Of a stretch of 64,000 bases of DNA, positions 34,419-46,553 are shown one piece after another. A program made the position numbers and the translations under genes. The notes beneath the pieces are model-generated. The model saw only the letters and a list, made by a program, of their open reading frames with translations, was not told the origin of the DNA and did no database searches. Numbering within the stretch: the stretch's first letter is position 1; every line of letters begins with the position of its first letter. Origin of the DNA: Sesamum alatum (taxonomy: Eukaryota; Streptophyta; Magnoliopsida; Lamiales; Pedaliaceae); NCBI GenBank assembly GCA_034509735.1, contig JACGWO010000007.1:25262046-25326045 (forward strand). Direction: 5' to 3'.

Positions 34419-35667
34419 ATGTCTAAAAACCCATTATCACCCATACTTGAGACCAACAAGTTTAATGGGACCAATTACAATGACTGGTTGCGCAATCTGA
34501 GGATAGTCCTAGATTACGAGAACCAAGGCTACGTCATGGACAAGCCGTTCCCTAGAACCTTGCCGAAAGGATCCACGCCAGAAGAACGTGAGACGTTCGA
34601 GACTTGGCATAAGGATAACCGGAAAGTCCATAGCATCATACTTGCCTCTATAACGAATGAGATTCAGAAGCAGTATGAAAGGCTAGACGATGTCCCTTCT
34701 ATTATGGCTCGCCTGAAGGATTGCTATGCAGTCCCGGACCGGCATACTAGGTATGTCGCGACGAAGGCGTTCTTTGGAACTAAAATGACCGAAGATCCTC
34801 TGTACAAGAGCATGGCGTCAAGATACTTACCTTGGTGGAAAAACTCGAGGACCTCAAGGCAGGGCTCGATAACAAAACGTACATAGATGTGATCCTTCAG
34901 TCTCTCCCACCTCCTTCAACCAATTCATTGTTAACTACAACATGAACACACTTGAGAAGGATATTCATGAGTTAATCAATATGTTGGTGCAATACGAGGC
35001 AACGATCAAAAAGTCTACGCCGTCGGTATTGTTTGGAGATGCTTCAACTTCCAAGACGAAAGGCAAGGGTGCCGGACGTTGAAAAAGGAAGAAGGGAAAG
35101 GGAAAAGCCGTCAAAGCAGCTACCAACAGTAAGAGTGTTCCCATTGCCAAAGTGGAAAAAGGCAAAGGAAAGGGGAAGGTTGACTCAAAGCAACAGTCGA
35201 GGGCATATGACATATGTATCAATTGCCGTGAGAAATGGCATTGAAAGAGGGATTGCCCCAAACTTCTCTCCAAACAAGGTATCTTTGTGATTGAGGTCAA
35301 TATGGTTACTAACACTGCCTCTTGGGTATTAGATACCGGCTATGGAGCTCACATTTGCAATGATTTGCAGGTGCTGAAAAGAAGCAGAAAACTGAGTAGC
35401 GGGGATATGATCCTAAAGCTTTGGAATGGCAAGGCCATCTCGGCAGAAGCAGTAGGATCCACCACTCAGTAGTTAGTGTTTTGCATTAGTATAGAATTAG
35501 AGCAAGTTTATTATGTACCTAGCATGATTAGAAACATCATTTCCATTCTGTTGTTAGACAATAGTGGATATGAGTTTATGATTAATAAAAATTGCTTTTA
35601 TTTGATGAGGTGTGGAATTGCTCATCTGCTTGGTATGCTTAATAACGGCCTCTATATCTTGCAATAA
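34419..35667 (+). pseudogene. copia F gag and protease (broken)
   Basis: ATG 34419 starts MSKNPLSPILETNKFNG. Gag continues to about 34790, where a deletion near GTKMTE shifts the frame (stop at 34886). Gag remnants (ELINMLVQYEAT, 34968-35010), a basic tract with TGA stops, and a zinc knuckle region with a TGA in place of tryptophan (35243) follow. The protease frame 35287-35472 has WVLDTGYGAH (Tyr for the usual Cys) and breaks near 35475; its end lies in 35476-35667. It is more decayed than G. Confidence 0.87.
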
Positions 35668-36715
35668 ACGAACTTCGTTCTAAACGCTCAACACAAACGT
35701 AAAATAGATAATAACGGGAACGCACAACTGTGGCACGCTAGGCTAGGTCACATTTCTCAAGATAGGATGAAGAAATTGGTAGACTCAAAGAACCTAGAGG
35801 TAGGGGACTTGAGTGAGCTACCAACTTGCGAATCCTGTCTCAGAGGGAAAATGACCACCAAGAAGCCCTTTGTAGGACAAAGCAGGCTTGCCACAGGTCT
35901 GTTCGAGTTGGTCCATACAGACGTATGTAGACCACGAAGGACGCAAGCCCGAGGTGGGTTCTCCTACTTCATAACCTTCACCGATGAATATTCACGGTAC
36001 GGTTATGTATACCTGATGAGGTACAAGTCTAAAGCTCTTGAGAGGTTTAAAGAATTCAGACTTGGAGTTGAAAACCAAACCGACTGCAAAATTAAAGTCC
36101 TACGGTCAGACCTAGGTGGAGAGTACCTTAGTACTGAGTTCCTTAATTATCTTAAGAAAACGGTATAATCTCACCTCCGGGGACACCACAGTTAAATGGG
36201 GTCTGAAAAGGAGGAATCGAACCCTATTGGACATGGTTCGATCCATGATGAGTTTTACCAAATTGCCCTTGTCCTTTTGGGGCTACGCATTGGAGACTGC
36301 GGCCAAGTTGTTAAATTTGGCCCCAACCAGCGCATTGACCCAAACGCCATATGAAATATGGCACGGCAAGCCTGCGTCCTACAACTACTTGAAAGTGTGT
36401 GGTAGCCCCGCATACGTCAAGAAGCTAGTGGGAGACAAGCTAGAATCAAAGTCTAGTTTATACAAGTTCGTCGGATATCCCAAGGAAACTGCAGGTTATT
36501 ATTTCTATGACTCCTTGGAACAAAAAGTATTTTTTTCAAGGAACGCAGTGTTCTTGGAACAAGGCTTTCCAGAGGATATCCAACCTGATGAACTGATCCT
36601 TAAGGAGTCAAGTGATCGAAACCAGTCATCAGTGGAGGCCGCAGATTCCTCACTTAGAGGATTTAGGATAGATACCTAGAGGGCTGACCAACCTCGCGAA
36701 TTCCAACATGCTAGG
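35668..36715 (+). pseudogene. copia F integrase and linker, cut by element I
   Basis: It begins with the pre-integrase part (LWHARLGHISQDRMKKLVDS, LPTCESCLRGKMT) and the integrase core to LRSDLGGEYLSTEF (Leu for the usual Arg). A frameshift and small deletion around 36160-36200 remove the WTPPG region, and the sequence then continues (RRNRTLLDMVRSMMSF, ALETAAKLLNL, YEIWHGKPASYNYLKV) to 36679. Coding homology ends at 36715 (ACATGCTAGG), where element I begins. The missing RT resumes at 46554. Confidence 0.88.
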
Positions 36716-38875
36716 TGTTGGAATAGGTGACCAGAAAGCCAATCGGTTTGGCACTTTTTAACCTATCCGACAACCTGATGTAAATGTAATATTATTATGT
36801 GATGAATAAGATGAGTGTTCTTCACCAATGGTACCTTCTTTGTTGCGCTCATCTTACATTTGTTAAAACAGTGTTTAACTTATATCGCAACAAAGCCTAC
36901 AGACCATGGATAACAACCCATGTAGTTGGACCACGCATTGGATGGTGGTCATGAAACCAACTGATTAAGAGTTGGGTCTGAAACGTTCCAAGTCGAGGAC
37001 CTCGAGACAGGGCATCGAGAGTCCTATTGAGACTTGCGTCACGAGTCGTGTTCATTGGATGAGTGTCGTGTTTCATCGGCGACAGGCGTGGGACGCCTAC
37101 ACGATCTTGATGGGTTGGTCGACTGGGGTCGAGCCGACTGGACTGACTCGCAGGGATCATCATATGGAAACCTTGGAGGCTTGGTCGGTATGATTGGTTT
37201 TCCCCGGTTCCGATAGTACGGGAGTAATCCTCAGAATTGAGGAATCATGGCAGTCGCGTGCACAGGACGGTTGTATCTTGGATCTGGCGAGAGGTAATCA
37301 TTCTGTAAGATGATTATCATAAGCCTTGTCCAGTGCAGTCGGAATGTGTAGTGAGGATGGTGGATTCCAAGAAGAGGATCCGTCCCCTGTCAGTATGTGA
37401 CAGAGGTATCTCCTATGCACTCGGAGACACGTTCATGCTGTTTGAAGCTGTGGCCACAGTGGTTGGTCGAACAGGGAATGGTTTCCTGTGTCGACGCAAT
37501 GAAGCATACGTGGTCTCGAGTATTAAGCATAGATGCCTAGTCAAGGATGGGAACCGACGCCCAATTCCATACCCTAGACTAAGGCCGGGAGACGGTAGAC
37601 GGAAGATCGTACCCGTACGGAATCGGCGCCTAAATGTTCACGCCAATTCACCTAGTCTCTAGTGCCATGGACCGTTGCTAGACGGCCACGCATGGTAACG
37701 GGCCCTTGTGGGACACGGGCCCAAGTCTAGCTGAGGGTGAACTTAAAGGGTCACACACAAATCACCGAGGAGGTTGAGAGATCGACTTGGAGTCAATCTC
37801 GAAGGATAAAATAAGTAATTGGATTACTTAAGGGAAAGTCCATTGGATGGACCGGCCGATATTGTATCGGGCTTTTGTTTAATCGGTAAATTGGATTTTT
37901 TGATTAAATATGGAAAGTTGAGACGTTGAGAATAATTTAAATCGACATTAAATTGGATTTAATGTTGGGTTCGTCGTAATTAGATCACGATAAAACCCGG
38001 TCCGTTAAATTATACCCGAGAGGAGAAATAATTCTTATTTTTGAATAGAAAGAAGTTGGACTTCTTCCCTTAATTGAACATGGCCGACATGCTCCCTTGG
38101 AGGAAGCAAAATCAGCCATGTTTCATGCTAGGTGGTATGTTGACTTATCTCTTTTGGAAAGAGACAAATCAACTCCAATCAAGCTCTTCCCTTTTGGTAT
38201 GATTTGATCATACCATAAATTTTGGTAGGCTTGATTGAAGAATTGATGGTGATTGATTGGAATGGATCTAGACATCCTTGGATGAATCTCGACACATTCC
38301 AATAATCACATTAATTATGTATATATATTAGAATATACAACACCAAGTACAAGTGATTCATTATTCATCTTTTTCTAGGAAAAAGAGAAGACAAAAATCC
38401 CTTTCCTCTCTCTCAAATTTCGTGCTCTCTCCCTCTCCCCACTTGTGTTCTTCACTTGATTTTGAATCAAGAAGAAGAACAATCTTCTCTTAAACCGATT
38501 CCTTCTAAACCCGTTCTTTTCTAGCAAGAAGAATGTGTATTTCTTCCGGCATGGTGTGGATCACCTTTTGGAGAATCCATACGTTTGGATTTCGTGAGCA
38601 TTCCGGAGAAGGAACAATGCAAGTAGCCGGGAGCATACGCTAAACAATCAAAGGTAACGGTTTATTACGCTTTGATTGATTTCATTTATATATCTATGCC
38701 CTATGTGCTTAAAATATATGTTTGAATATTTGCACATCCTACATCGAACACCCGTTTGAGCACCCAAGGGTACACCCCTTGGAATTCGCGTATTTTGAAT
38801 TTGATTTAAATTTACGCACAATTTCTCGCTTTCTCGCTTCCGCTCGCGCTCCCGGGCGGATCTGCTTGTCCTTCA
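36716..38875 (+). repeat. 5' LTR of copia I (2,160 bp)
   Basis: It begins TGTTGGAATAGGTGACCAGAAAGCC and ends CTTGTCCTTCA. It matches 44002-46219 apart from two short deletions, near 37927 (about 45 bp, in the ACGTTGAG region) and near 38480 (about 40 bp after AAGAAGAACAA). The primer site TGGTATCAGAGCC follows at 38878. Confidence 0.94.
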
Positions 38876-40514
38876 AGTGGTATCAGAGCCCCGTTCGATG
38901 TAAGGGGCATAGATCTATATGTTTGGCATGATCTACTTGCTTTTAAATGGCTTTATTGGCATGTTAGATTACATAAATATATGAATAATATGATGATTCA
39001 ATTGTTTGGATTTAATGGACTTTTGGCATGCTTAATTTTGTTAGATTGGATCTAAAATTGCATGCTTATTTTCAGAATAATATTACTGTTATTGTGCTGA
39101 AACAGTTTTGAAAAACAAAAAAAAAAAAAAAAAAAATTATCGGGCCAGCAGCGTCCGCGCGCGCAGGCGTTCAGATATTAATTTTGCATATTTGATTTTG
39201 GAATAATTGGATTATTCCTTGAATTAAATTTGCTTAATTAATTTGGGATTAATACATGCATTGGATGCATTGTTTAAAATGTCCATTAAATTTAAAATTT
39301 GAATTTTGCATATTATTTGTATATTTATGCTTTTGTGATGTTGGACATCACTTGGGTATTTGGAATATCCATTGGTTATTTATGCATGATTATTTGGAAT
39401 AATTATGTTATGTGAGTTGATGGAATCAACATGGAATGATACAAGAGCCCTAGACCTTATGTATGGATGAACGTATGATCATTTATTTTCTGTTGAGTGG
39501 GGCCTGCGTGCCTCTTGTTTTTGGGACTATCATCTCCCGTATTTTCAGCCTCATGATGTTAAGGCTTGTTTTCTTTATTACCGATGTATTACTTTCAATT
39601 GTAATGAGAGTAGATAGGATTGGTGAGGTTTCAATTTTAACAAGCAATTGGAGTCGGAGACCCCAAGGAGGAGCATCAAGGCGTGAAACAAGAAGCACTT
39701 CAAGGCCATTGGAATGACAATGGGTTTATTATTATTGTAATAATTTAGGACCACTGACAGACCAGACTCACTGCGGGCTCAGTGGGTCGCATAGGTTGGG
39801 CTTGTGATCATCCTAAACAGGGGTATGCTATATTTTCTGCATGCGGCATATTCATTTATCGCTTTAAATATTGGATATTTATGCATGCTAAAACACAATA
39901 ATGTGATAAGGTCTCGGTCATACACAAACTCTCATTTGGTTGGACCAAATTAAATATTAGGCCCAGAACGGACTTGGATCAAAATGGTATTTTGGTCTGT
40001 CCGAGCCCATCCACAGCAATGTGGTGAAGAAGCTACCACCCAAGTGTGGTCTCACGAGTCGTGGCACACTTGGACTAGGGGAAAGCTGCACTATTGTTGT
40101 GAACAAAAAAGACTGCGCTCGATGTTTTCCTGTCTCATGAGTCGTGGGGGGCAACAGTTTGAGGCATGATTTGGTTGATGGGTCGGGCCCAACACTGAGT
40201 AACATGGTTCGCTTGGAGTCCTCGAGACCATGTGAATAGGTGAGGCAAAATATCTTGGGAATCTCATTGGATGAGAATGATATTGGATATCTCCCACAAG
40301 GTCTTCTTCATGTGAATCGTAAAAGCGGGGCATGGAGATTACGCTTGTGGATCCCAAGCTCACTAGGAAATGGTTTCCCGAAACTCCGCTTGAAAGTGGA
40401 GGACTTTCGTATAAATAGTGGGAGGGTTAAAGACTAAAAGACCAAGTCTTAAACTTGAACAATAATATTACCATCATCTGCTAATTTCTGCTTTACATTT
40501 TCATTAATGTAGAT
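38876..40514 (+). other. Primer site and 5' leader of copia I
   Basis: TGGTATCAGAGCC (38878-38890) is the tRNA-Met primer site. An A-run of more than 20 bases around 39117 is followed by a shortened CG-rich piece (39140-39170). CACGAGTCGTG is at 40053-40063, with a partner carrying one change (CATGAGTCGTG) at 40136-40146. The rest is AT-rich with no coding frame that I can support. Confidence 0.85.
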
Positions 40515-41798
40515 ATGTCTAAGAACCCGTTAACCATGATTCTTGAGACTAACAAATTCAACGGAACGAACTACTCGGACTGGCTAAGAAACCTGAGGAT
40601 TGTCCTCGGTTTCGAGAACCAAGGCTACGTCTTGGACGAGCCGCCACCGAGCGACTTACCGGAGGGGTCCACGCCTAAAGAACGTTTGACGTTCGAGAAA
40701 TGGCATGAGGACAACCGGAAAGTACGCAGTATCATACTGGCTTCGATGTCTAACGACATCCAGAAGCAGTATGAGAGGCTGGACAACGTCTCCGCCATAA
40801 TGCTCCGCATGAACGAGGTTTATGCGGTTCCGGATAGGCATGTTAGATATGCCGCCACAAAAGCATTCTTTGGCACCAAGCTTGCTGAAGGAGCGTCTGT
40901 ACAGAGTCATGGGGTCAAGATGCTCTGCCTAGTTGACAAACTCGAGGACTTTAAAGCTGGGCTTAACAATGACACGTACATTGACGTGATCCTCCAGTCG
41001 CTTCCTCCATCCTATGACCCGTTTGTTGTAAACTACAACATGAACGGACTTGAGAAGTCTATTCATGAGTTGATCAACATGCTGGTCCAATACGAGGCAA
41101 CGACCCATAAGTCGGCGCCTGCGGTATTGATAGGAGGGGCTTCGACCTCCAAGGCGAATGGCAAGAGGGTCAGACGCTGGAAGAGGAAGAAGGGCAAAGG
41201 GAAAACGGTTGTGGCCCCTACTCACGCTCCGGGCGTCCCTGTTGCTCCGGTTGGACCGAGCAAAGGGAAAGGGAAGGCCCGTGGTTCTCAGCGGTCCAAG
41301 GCAAATGATGTCTGCATACATTGCCAAGGGAAAGGGCATTGGAAGAGGGAGTGCCCACAACTCCTCTCCAACCCAGGTGTGTTTGTGGTTGAAGTTAATA
41401 TGATTACTAATTCTGCTTCATGGGTATTGGATACCGGGTGTGGTGCTCACATCTGCAATGATTTGCAGGCACTGCAAAGAAGCAGAAGGCTAACCAAGGA
41501 TGAGATGATCCTGAGGCTAGACGATGGCAAGGCCGTTGCTGCGGAGGCCGTAGGATCACTAGAGTTAGCCATTAGTAGTCATGTTAGGATTGTACTGAAC
41601 GAATGTTTCTATGTACCTAGCATGATTAAAAACATTGTTTCCATCCCGGTACTTGATAAGGAGGGACATGAATTTACCATCAATAAAAACGATTTTTTCA
41701 TTATCAAAGATGGTATTTCTCATTTGCTTGGTACATTGGTCAATGGTCTGTACATACTTCAACAGTCTAATTGGATTATGACTGCAGAACACAAATGA
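40515..41798 (+). CDS. copia I gag-protease, intact to an in-frame TGA (427 aa)
   Basis: ATG 40515 begins MSKNPLTMILETNKFNG. Gag capsid occupies about residues 1-200, a basic Lys/Arg/Gly tract about 210-250, a CCHC zinc knuckle CIHCQGKGHWKREC near residue 265, and the aspartic protease site ASWVLDTGCGAHICND near residue 300. It ends ...QSNWIMTAEHK at a TGA; the related copies have CGA (B family) or CAG (E) at this codon, and coding continues in the same frame for the integrase. This is the only intact gag-protease in the window. It would supply particle protein and the processing enzyme if expressed. Confidence 0.92.
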   Translation: MSKNPLTMILETNKFNGTNYSDWLRNLRIVLGFENQGYVLDEPPPSDLPEGSTPKERLTFEKWHEDNRKVRSIILASMSNDIQKQYERLDNVSAIMLRMNEVYAVPDRHVRYAATKAFFGTKLAEGASVQSHGVKMLCLVDKLEDFKAGLNNDTYIDVILQSLPPSYDPFVVNYNMNGLEKSIHELINMLVQYEATTHKSAPAVLIGGASTSKANGKRVRRWKRKKGKGKTVVAPTHAPGVPVAPVGPSKGKGKARGSQRSKANDVCIHCQGKGHWKRECPQLLSNPGVFVVEVNMITNSASWVLDTGCGAHICNDLQALQRSRRLTKDEMILRLDDGKAVAAEAVGSLELAISSHVRIVLNECFYVPSMIKNIVSIPVLDKEGHEFTINKNDFFIIKDGISHLLGTLVNGLYILQQSNWIMTAEHK

Positions 41799-42563
41799 AA
41801 ACGTGATGATCATAATAACGCACAGATATGGCATGCGAGGTTAGGTCATATCTCTAAAGATAGGATAAGAAGGTTGGTGGACTCAAAGAGTCTAGAAATA
41901 GACGATTTGGACAACCTACCGACCTGCGAATCCTGTCTAAAGGGAAAGATGACCAAGAAACCCTTTGTTGGACAAAGTACGCTAGCCAGCGGTCTGTTGG
42001 ATTTGATCCATACAGATGTCTGTGGTCCACTAAATACTCAGGCTAGAGGTGGGTACTCGTGCTTCATAACCTTTACCGATGATCACTCACGGTATGGTTA
42101 TGTTTACCTAATGAGGTACAAGTCTGAAGCCTTTGGAAGGTTTAAGGAATACAGACTTGAAGTAGAGAACCAAACCGGTCGAAAGATCAAAGCCCTTCGG
42201 TCGGACCGAGGTGGAGAGTATTTGAGTGGTGAGTTTACTGATTATCTAAAAGAGAATGGGATTCTCTCTCAGTGGACCCCTCCTGGAACACCGGAGCTTA
42301 ATGGTGTGTCTGAAAGGAGGAATCGGACCTTGTTGGACATGGTTCGATCCATGATGAGTTTTACCGAACTACCCCTTTCCTTCTGGGGATACGCTCTTGA
42401 GACGGCGGCCAAAGTTTTGAACTTGGCGCCATCTAAAAAGGGATCTCAGACGCCATATGAGATATGGCATGGCAAGCCTGCCTCCTATAAATATTTGAAA
42501 GTGTGGGGTTGCCCCGCATATATCAAGAGATTAGTGGGAGATAAACTAGGACTCGAGGTCTAG
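41799..42563 (+). pseudogene. copia I integrase
   Basis: In frame with gag-protease after the TGA, it contains IWHARLGHISKDRI, LPTCESCLKGKMTKKPF, then the core with LIHTDVCGPL, TDDHSRYGYVYLM, SDRGGEYLSG and WTPPGTPELNGVSERRNRTLLD with all three catalytic acids, to VWGCPAYIKRLVGDKL. One extra base near 42549 (AAACTAGGACTCG against AAACTGGACTCG in A) shifts the frame and ends it at 42563. Domains are otherwise complete. Confidence 0.9.
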
Positions 42564-43980
42564 TTTATGCAGGTTCATCGGCTATCCAAAAGAAACTGCA
42601 GGGTATTATTTCTATGATCCCTCCGAGCAAAAGGTTTTTCTCTCGCGAAACACAGTGTTCTTGAAAAAAGGTTTTCCATCGGATAGTCGACGCGATGAGG
42701 AGCTCCTTGAGGAATCAAGTGAGGCACCCCAAGAGGCGGCAGTGACATCTGAGCCAGAAGTTCCCACTGATATTGTTCCAGTCCTCCGTAGGTCGGCCAG
42801 AGTATCCCATGCACTTGATAGGTATGGATTTCTGGGCCTGACCCGTCAGTTGGATAATGATCCGAAGACGTACGGAGAAGCGATGTCGGACGTCGATTCG
42901 GACAAGTGGCTTGAGGCCATGAAATCCGAGATGGACTCGATGGGTACAAACAAGGTTTGGACCCTAGTAGATCCACCCAAAGGGGTTAAATTCGTAGGGT
43001 GTAAATGGGTCTACAAACGTAAGCTTGGAGCTGACGGGGAGGTTACAACCTTCAAAGCCAGGCTTGTGGCGAAAGGTTACACTCAACGACCCGGGGTCGA
43101 TTTTGAGGAAACCTACTCGCCCGTAGCAATGGCCAAGTCCATTCGGATACTACTTGCCATAGCAGCATGGTATGACTATGAAATATGGCAGATGGACGTG
43201 AAAACGGCCTTCCTCAACGGTTTCGTAGAGGAAGAGATCTATATGGATCAGCCGGAAGGTTTCACAACTGTTGGAGAAGAGCAGAAGGTTTGTCGTCTCC
43301 AAAGGTCCATCTATGGCCTCAAACAAGCTTCCCGAAGCTGGAACATACATTTTGATGAAGTCATACGGGGATATGATTTCATCAAGAATGAGTCCGATCC
43401 TTGTGTATACAAGAAGATCAGTGGGAGCTCAGTTGCGTTTCTGGTGCTTTACCTGAAAAAGGACTAAGGACATGTTCTTGATCTATGACGGTGGAGAGTT
43501 GATACTGGAAGGCTATAGCGACGCTAGCTTCCAGTCGGATAACGATGATGCCAAGTCTCAGTCCGGTTTTGTATTTAGACTAAATGGTGGCGTGGTTACT
43601 TGGAAGAGTTCCAAGTAGGCTACCACGGCGGACTCCACCATAGAGTTTTGAATACATAGCAGCTTTGGAAGCTGCTAAGGAGTGGTTTGGTTGATGAGCT
43701 ACATCCAGGGGTTGGATGTAATACCTAGCACTGCTAAGCCTGTAATTATCTTTTATGATAACAACGGGGCGATAGCGCTAGCAAAGGAACCGAGATCTCA
43801 TCACGATCCAAGCATATTCTTAGACGCTGCCATCTACTTAGAGAGATGGATAGCAGGAGTGACGTTCGGTTGGACCGAGTCAGCTCCGCAGAAAACATAG
43901 CAGATCCACTTGCTAAGCCCATGTCGCAAGTTGCCCACACTCACCATCTAAATAAGAGGTTTGCGGTCAATGGGTGATTA
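42564..43980 (+). pseudogene. copia I reverse transcriptase-RNase H, catalytic centre deleted
   Basis: After the frameshift the frame is open from 42655 to 43467: linker, KWVYKRKLG, QMDVKTAFLNG, IYGLKQASRSWN, YKKISGSSVAFLVLY. At 43451-43453 the sequence jumps from LVLY directly to the LKRTK segment, skipping about 440 bp that in A encode VDDILLIGND and the rest of RT. RNase H remnants follow in broken frames, with a TAG in the SSKQ motif and FYDNNGAIALAKEPRSHH near 43755. The polypurine tract AAGTGGGAGAT precedes the LTR. Loss of the YVDD active site means this copy cannot reverse-transcribe itself. Confidence 0.9.
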
Positions 43981-44001
43981 GCTTTAGGTCAAGTGGGAGA
44001 T

Positions 44002-46219
44002 TGTTGGAATAGCTGACCAGAAAGCTAATAGGTTTGGCAATTTGTAACCTATCCGACAACTTGATGTGAATGTAATATTATTATGTGATGAATAAGATGA
44101 GTGTTCGTCACAAATGGTACCTTCTTTGTTGCGCTCATCTTACATTTGTTAAAACGGTGTTTAACTTATATCGCAACAAAGCCCACAGACCATGGATAAC
44201 AACTCATGCAGTTGGGCCACGCATTGGATGGTGGTCATGAAACCAACCGATTAAGAGTTGGGTCTGAAACGTTCCAAGTCGAAGACCTCGAGACAGGGCA
44301 TTGAGAGTCCTATTGAGAGTTGCGTCAAGAGTCGTATTCATTGGATGAGTGTCGTGTTTCATCGGCGACAGGCGTGGGACGCCTACACGATCTTGATGGG
44401 TTGGTCGACTGGGGTCGAGCCGACTGGACTGACTCGCGGGGATCATCATATGGAAGCCTTGAAGGCTTGGTCGGTATGATTTGTTTTCCCAAGTTCTGAT
44501 AGTACGGGAGTAATCCTCCGACTTGAGGAATCATGGCAGTCGCGTGCACAGGACGACTGTATCTTGGATCTGGCGAGAGGTAATCATTCTGTAAGATGAT
44601 TATCATAAGCCTTGTTCAGTGCAGTCGGAATGTGTAGCGAGGACGGTGGATTCCAAGAAGAGGATCCGTCCCCTGTCAGTATGTGACAGAGGTATCTCCT
44701 ATGCACTCGGAGACACGTTCATGCTGTTTGAAGCTGTGGCCACAGTGGTTGGTCGAACAGGGAATGGTTTCCTGTGTCGACACAATGAAGCATATGTGGT
44801 CTCGAGTATTAAGCATAGATGTCTAGTCAAGGATGGGAACCGACGCCCAATTCCATACCCTAGACTAAGGCCGGGAGACGGTAGATGGAAGGATCGTACC
44901 CGTACGGAATCGGCGCCTAAATGTTCACGCCAATTCACCTAGTCTCTAGTGCCATGGACCGTTGCTAGACGGCCACCCATGGTAACGGGCCCTTGTGGGA
45001 CACGGGCCCAAGTCTAGCTGAGGGTGAACTTAAAGGGTCACTCACAAATCACCGAGGAGGTTGAGAGATCGACTTGGAGTCAATCTCGAAGGATAAAATA
45101 AGTAATTGGATTACTTAAGGGAAAGTCCATTGGATGGACCGGCCGATATTGTATCGGGCTTCGGTTTTCAGTAAATTGGATTTTCGATTAAATATGGAAA
45201 GTTGAGACGTTGGATCTTTTAATTGGATTAAAAAATCAACGGGAATAATTTAAAATCGACATTAAATTTGATTTAATGTTGGGTTCGTCGTAATTAGATC
45301 ACGATAAAACCCGGTCCGTTAAATTATACCCGAGAGGAGAAATAATTCTTATTTTGGAATAGGAAGAAGTTGGACTTCTTCCCTTAATTAAACATGGCCG
45401 ACATGCTCCCTTGGAGGAAGCAAAATCAGCCATGTTTCATGCTAGGTGGTATGTTGACTTATCTCTTTTGGAAAGAGACAAATCAACTCCAATCAAGCTC
45501 TTCCCTTTTGGTATGATTTGATCATACCATAAATTTTGGTAGGCTTGATTGAAGAATTGATGGTGATTGATTGGAATGAATCTAGACATCCTTGGATGAA
45601 CCTAGACACATTCCAATAATCACATTAATTATGTATATATATTAGAATATACAACACCAAGCATAAGTAATTCATTATTCATCTTTTTCTAGGAAAAAGA
45701 GAAGACAAAAATCCCTCTCCTCTCTCTCAAATTTCGTGATCTCTCCCTCTCCCACACTTGTGTTCTTCACTTGATTTTGAATCAAGAAGAAGAACAAACT
45801 AAGTTTAAGAGAACACTAATTCATAGTGTTCTTTTCTTAAACCGATTCCTTCTAAACCCGTTCTTTTCTAGCAAGAAGAACAATGTTTCTTCCGGTGTGG
45901 TGTGGATCACCTTTGGAGAATCCATACGTTTGGATTTCGTGAGCATTCCGGAGAAGGAACAATGCAAGTAGCCGAGAGCATACGCTAAACAATCAAAGGT
46001 AACGGTTTATTACGCTTTGATTGATTTCATTTATATATCTATGCCCTATGTACTTAAATATATGTTTTAATATTTACACATCCTACATCGAACGCCCGTT
46101 TGAGCACCCAAGGGTACACCCCTTGGAATTCGCGTATTTTGAATTTGATTTAAATTTACGCACAATTTCTCGCTTTCTCGCTTCCGCTCGCGCTCCCGGG
46201 CGGATCCGCTTGTCCTTCA
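44002..46219 (+). repeat. Middle LTR of copia I (2,218 bp)
   Basis: It starts TGTTGGAATAGCTGACCAGAAAGC after the polypurine tract and ends CTTGTCCTTCA. It serves as the 3' LTR of the gag-pol unit at 38876-43980. Because it is followed directly by TGGTATCAGAGCC (from 46222), it is also positioned as the 5' LTR of a second, mostly deleted unit. Confidence 0.94.
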
Positions 46220-46553
46220 AGTGGTATCAGAGCCCGTTTCGATGTAAGGGACATAGATCTATGTGTTTGGCATTATCTACTTGCTTTTAAATGGCTTTAT
46301 TGGCATGTTAGATTACACAAATATATGAATAATATGATGATTCAATTGTTTGGATTTAATGGACTTTTGGCATGCTTAATTTTGTTAGATTGGATCTGAA
46401 AATTGCATGCTTATTTTCAGAATAATATTACTGTTATTGTGCTGAAACAGTTTTGAAAAACAAAAAAAAAAAAAAAAAAATTTGATCGGGTCGGCAGTGG
46501 ACGCGCAAGTGGGCACCTGCGCGCGCTGGGCTTCGGCCAGCGCACGCGGACGC
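46220..46553 (+). other. Second primer site and leader fragment of copia I
   Basis: It repeats the primer site, the leader start, the A-run (about 46460-46480) and part of the CG-rich block (46483-46550) seen at 38876-39170. It ends at ACGCTTG, where F's RT begins with TAGACCCGCCGAAAGG. CTTG also precedes that point in related copies (GTCTTGTAGATCC at 30190), so a short match may have guided the joint. Confidence 0.87.

Larger units (their letters stand above)
36716..46553 (+). mobile_element. Ty1/copia retrotransposon I (family 1), LTR-internal-LTR-partial internal
   Basis: It was inserted in the linker of F's pol after CTAGG (36711-36715). It contains a 5' LTR, leader, gag-pol, a 3' LTR (44002-46219), and then a second primer site and ~330 bp of leader that stop at 46553. 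No CTAGG is found on the right; instead the sequence enters F's RT about 270 bp downstream of where it was left. A tandem or recombinant copy followed by a deletion explains this. The two LTRs look nearly identical over shared parts. Confidence 0.88.
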
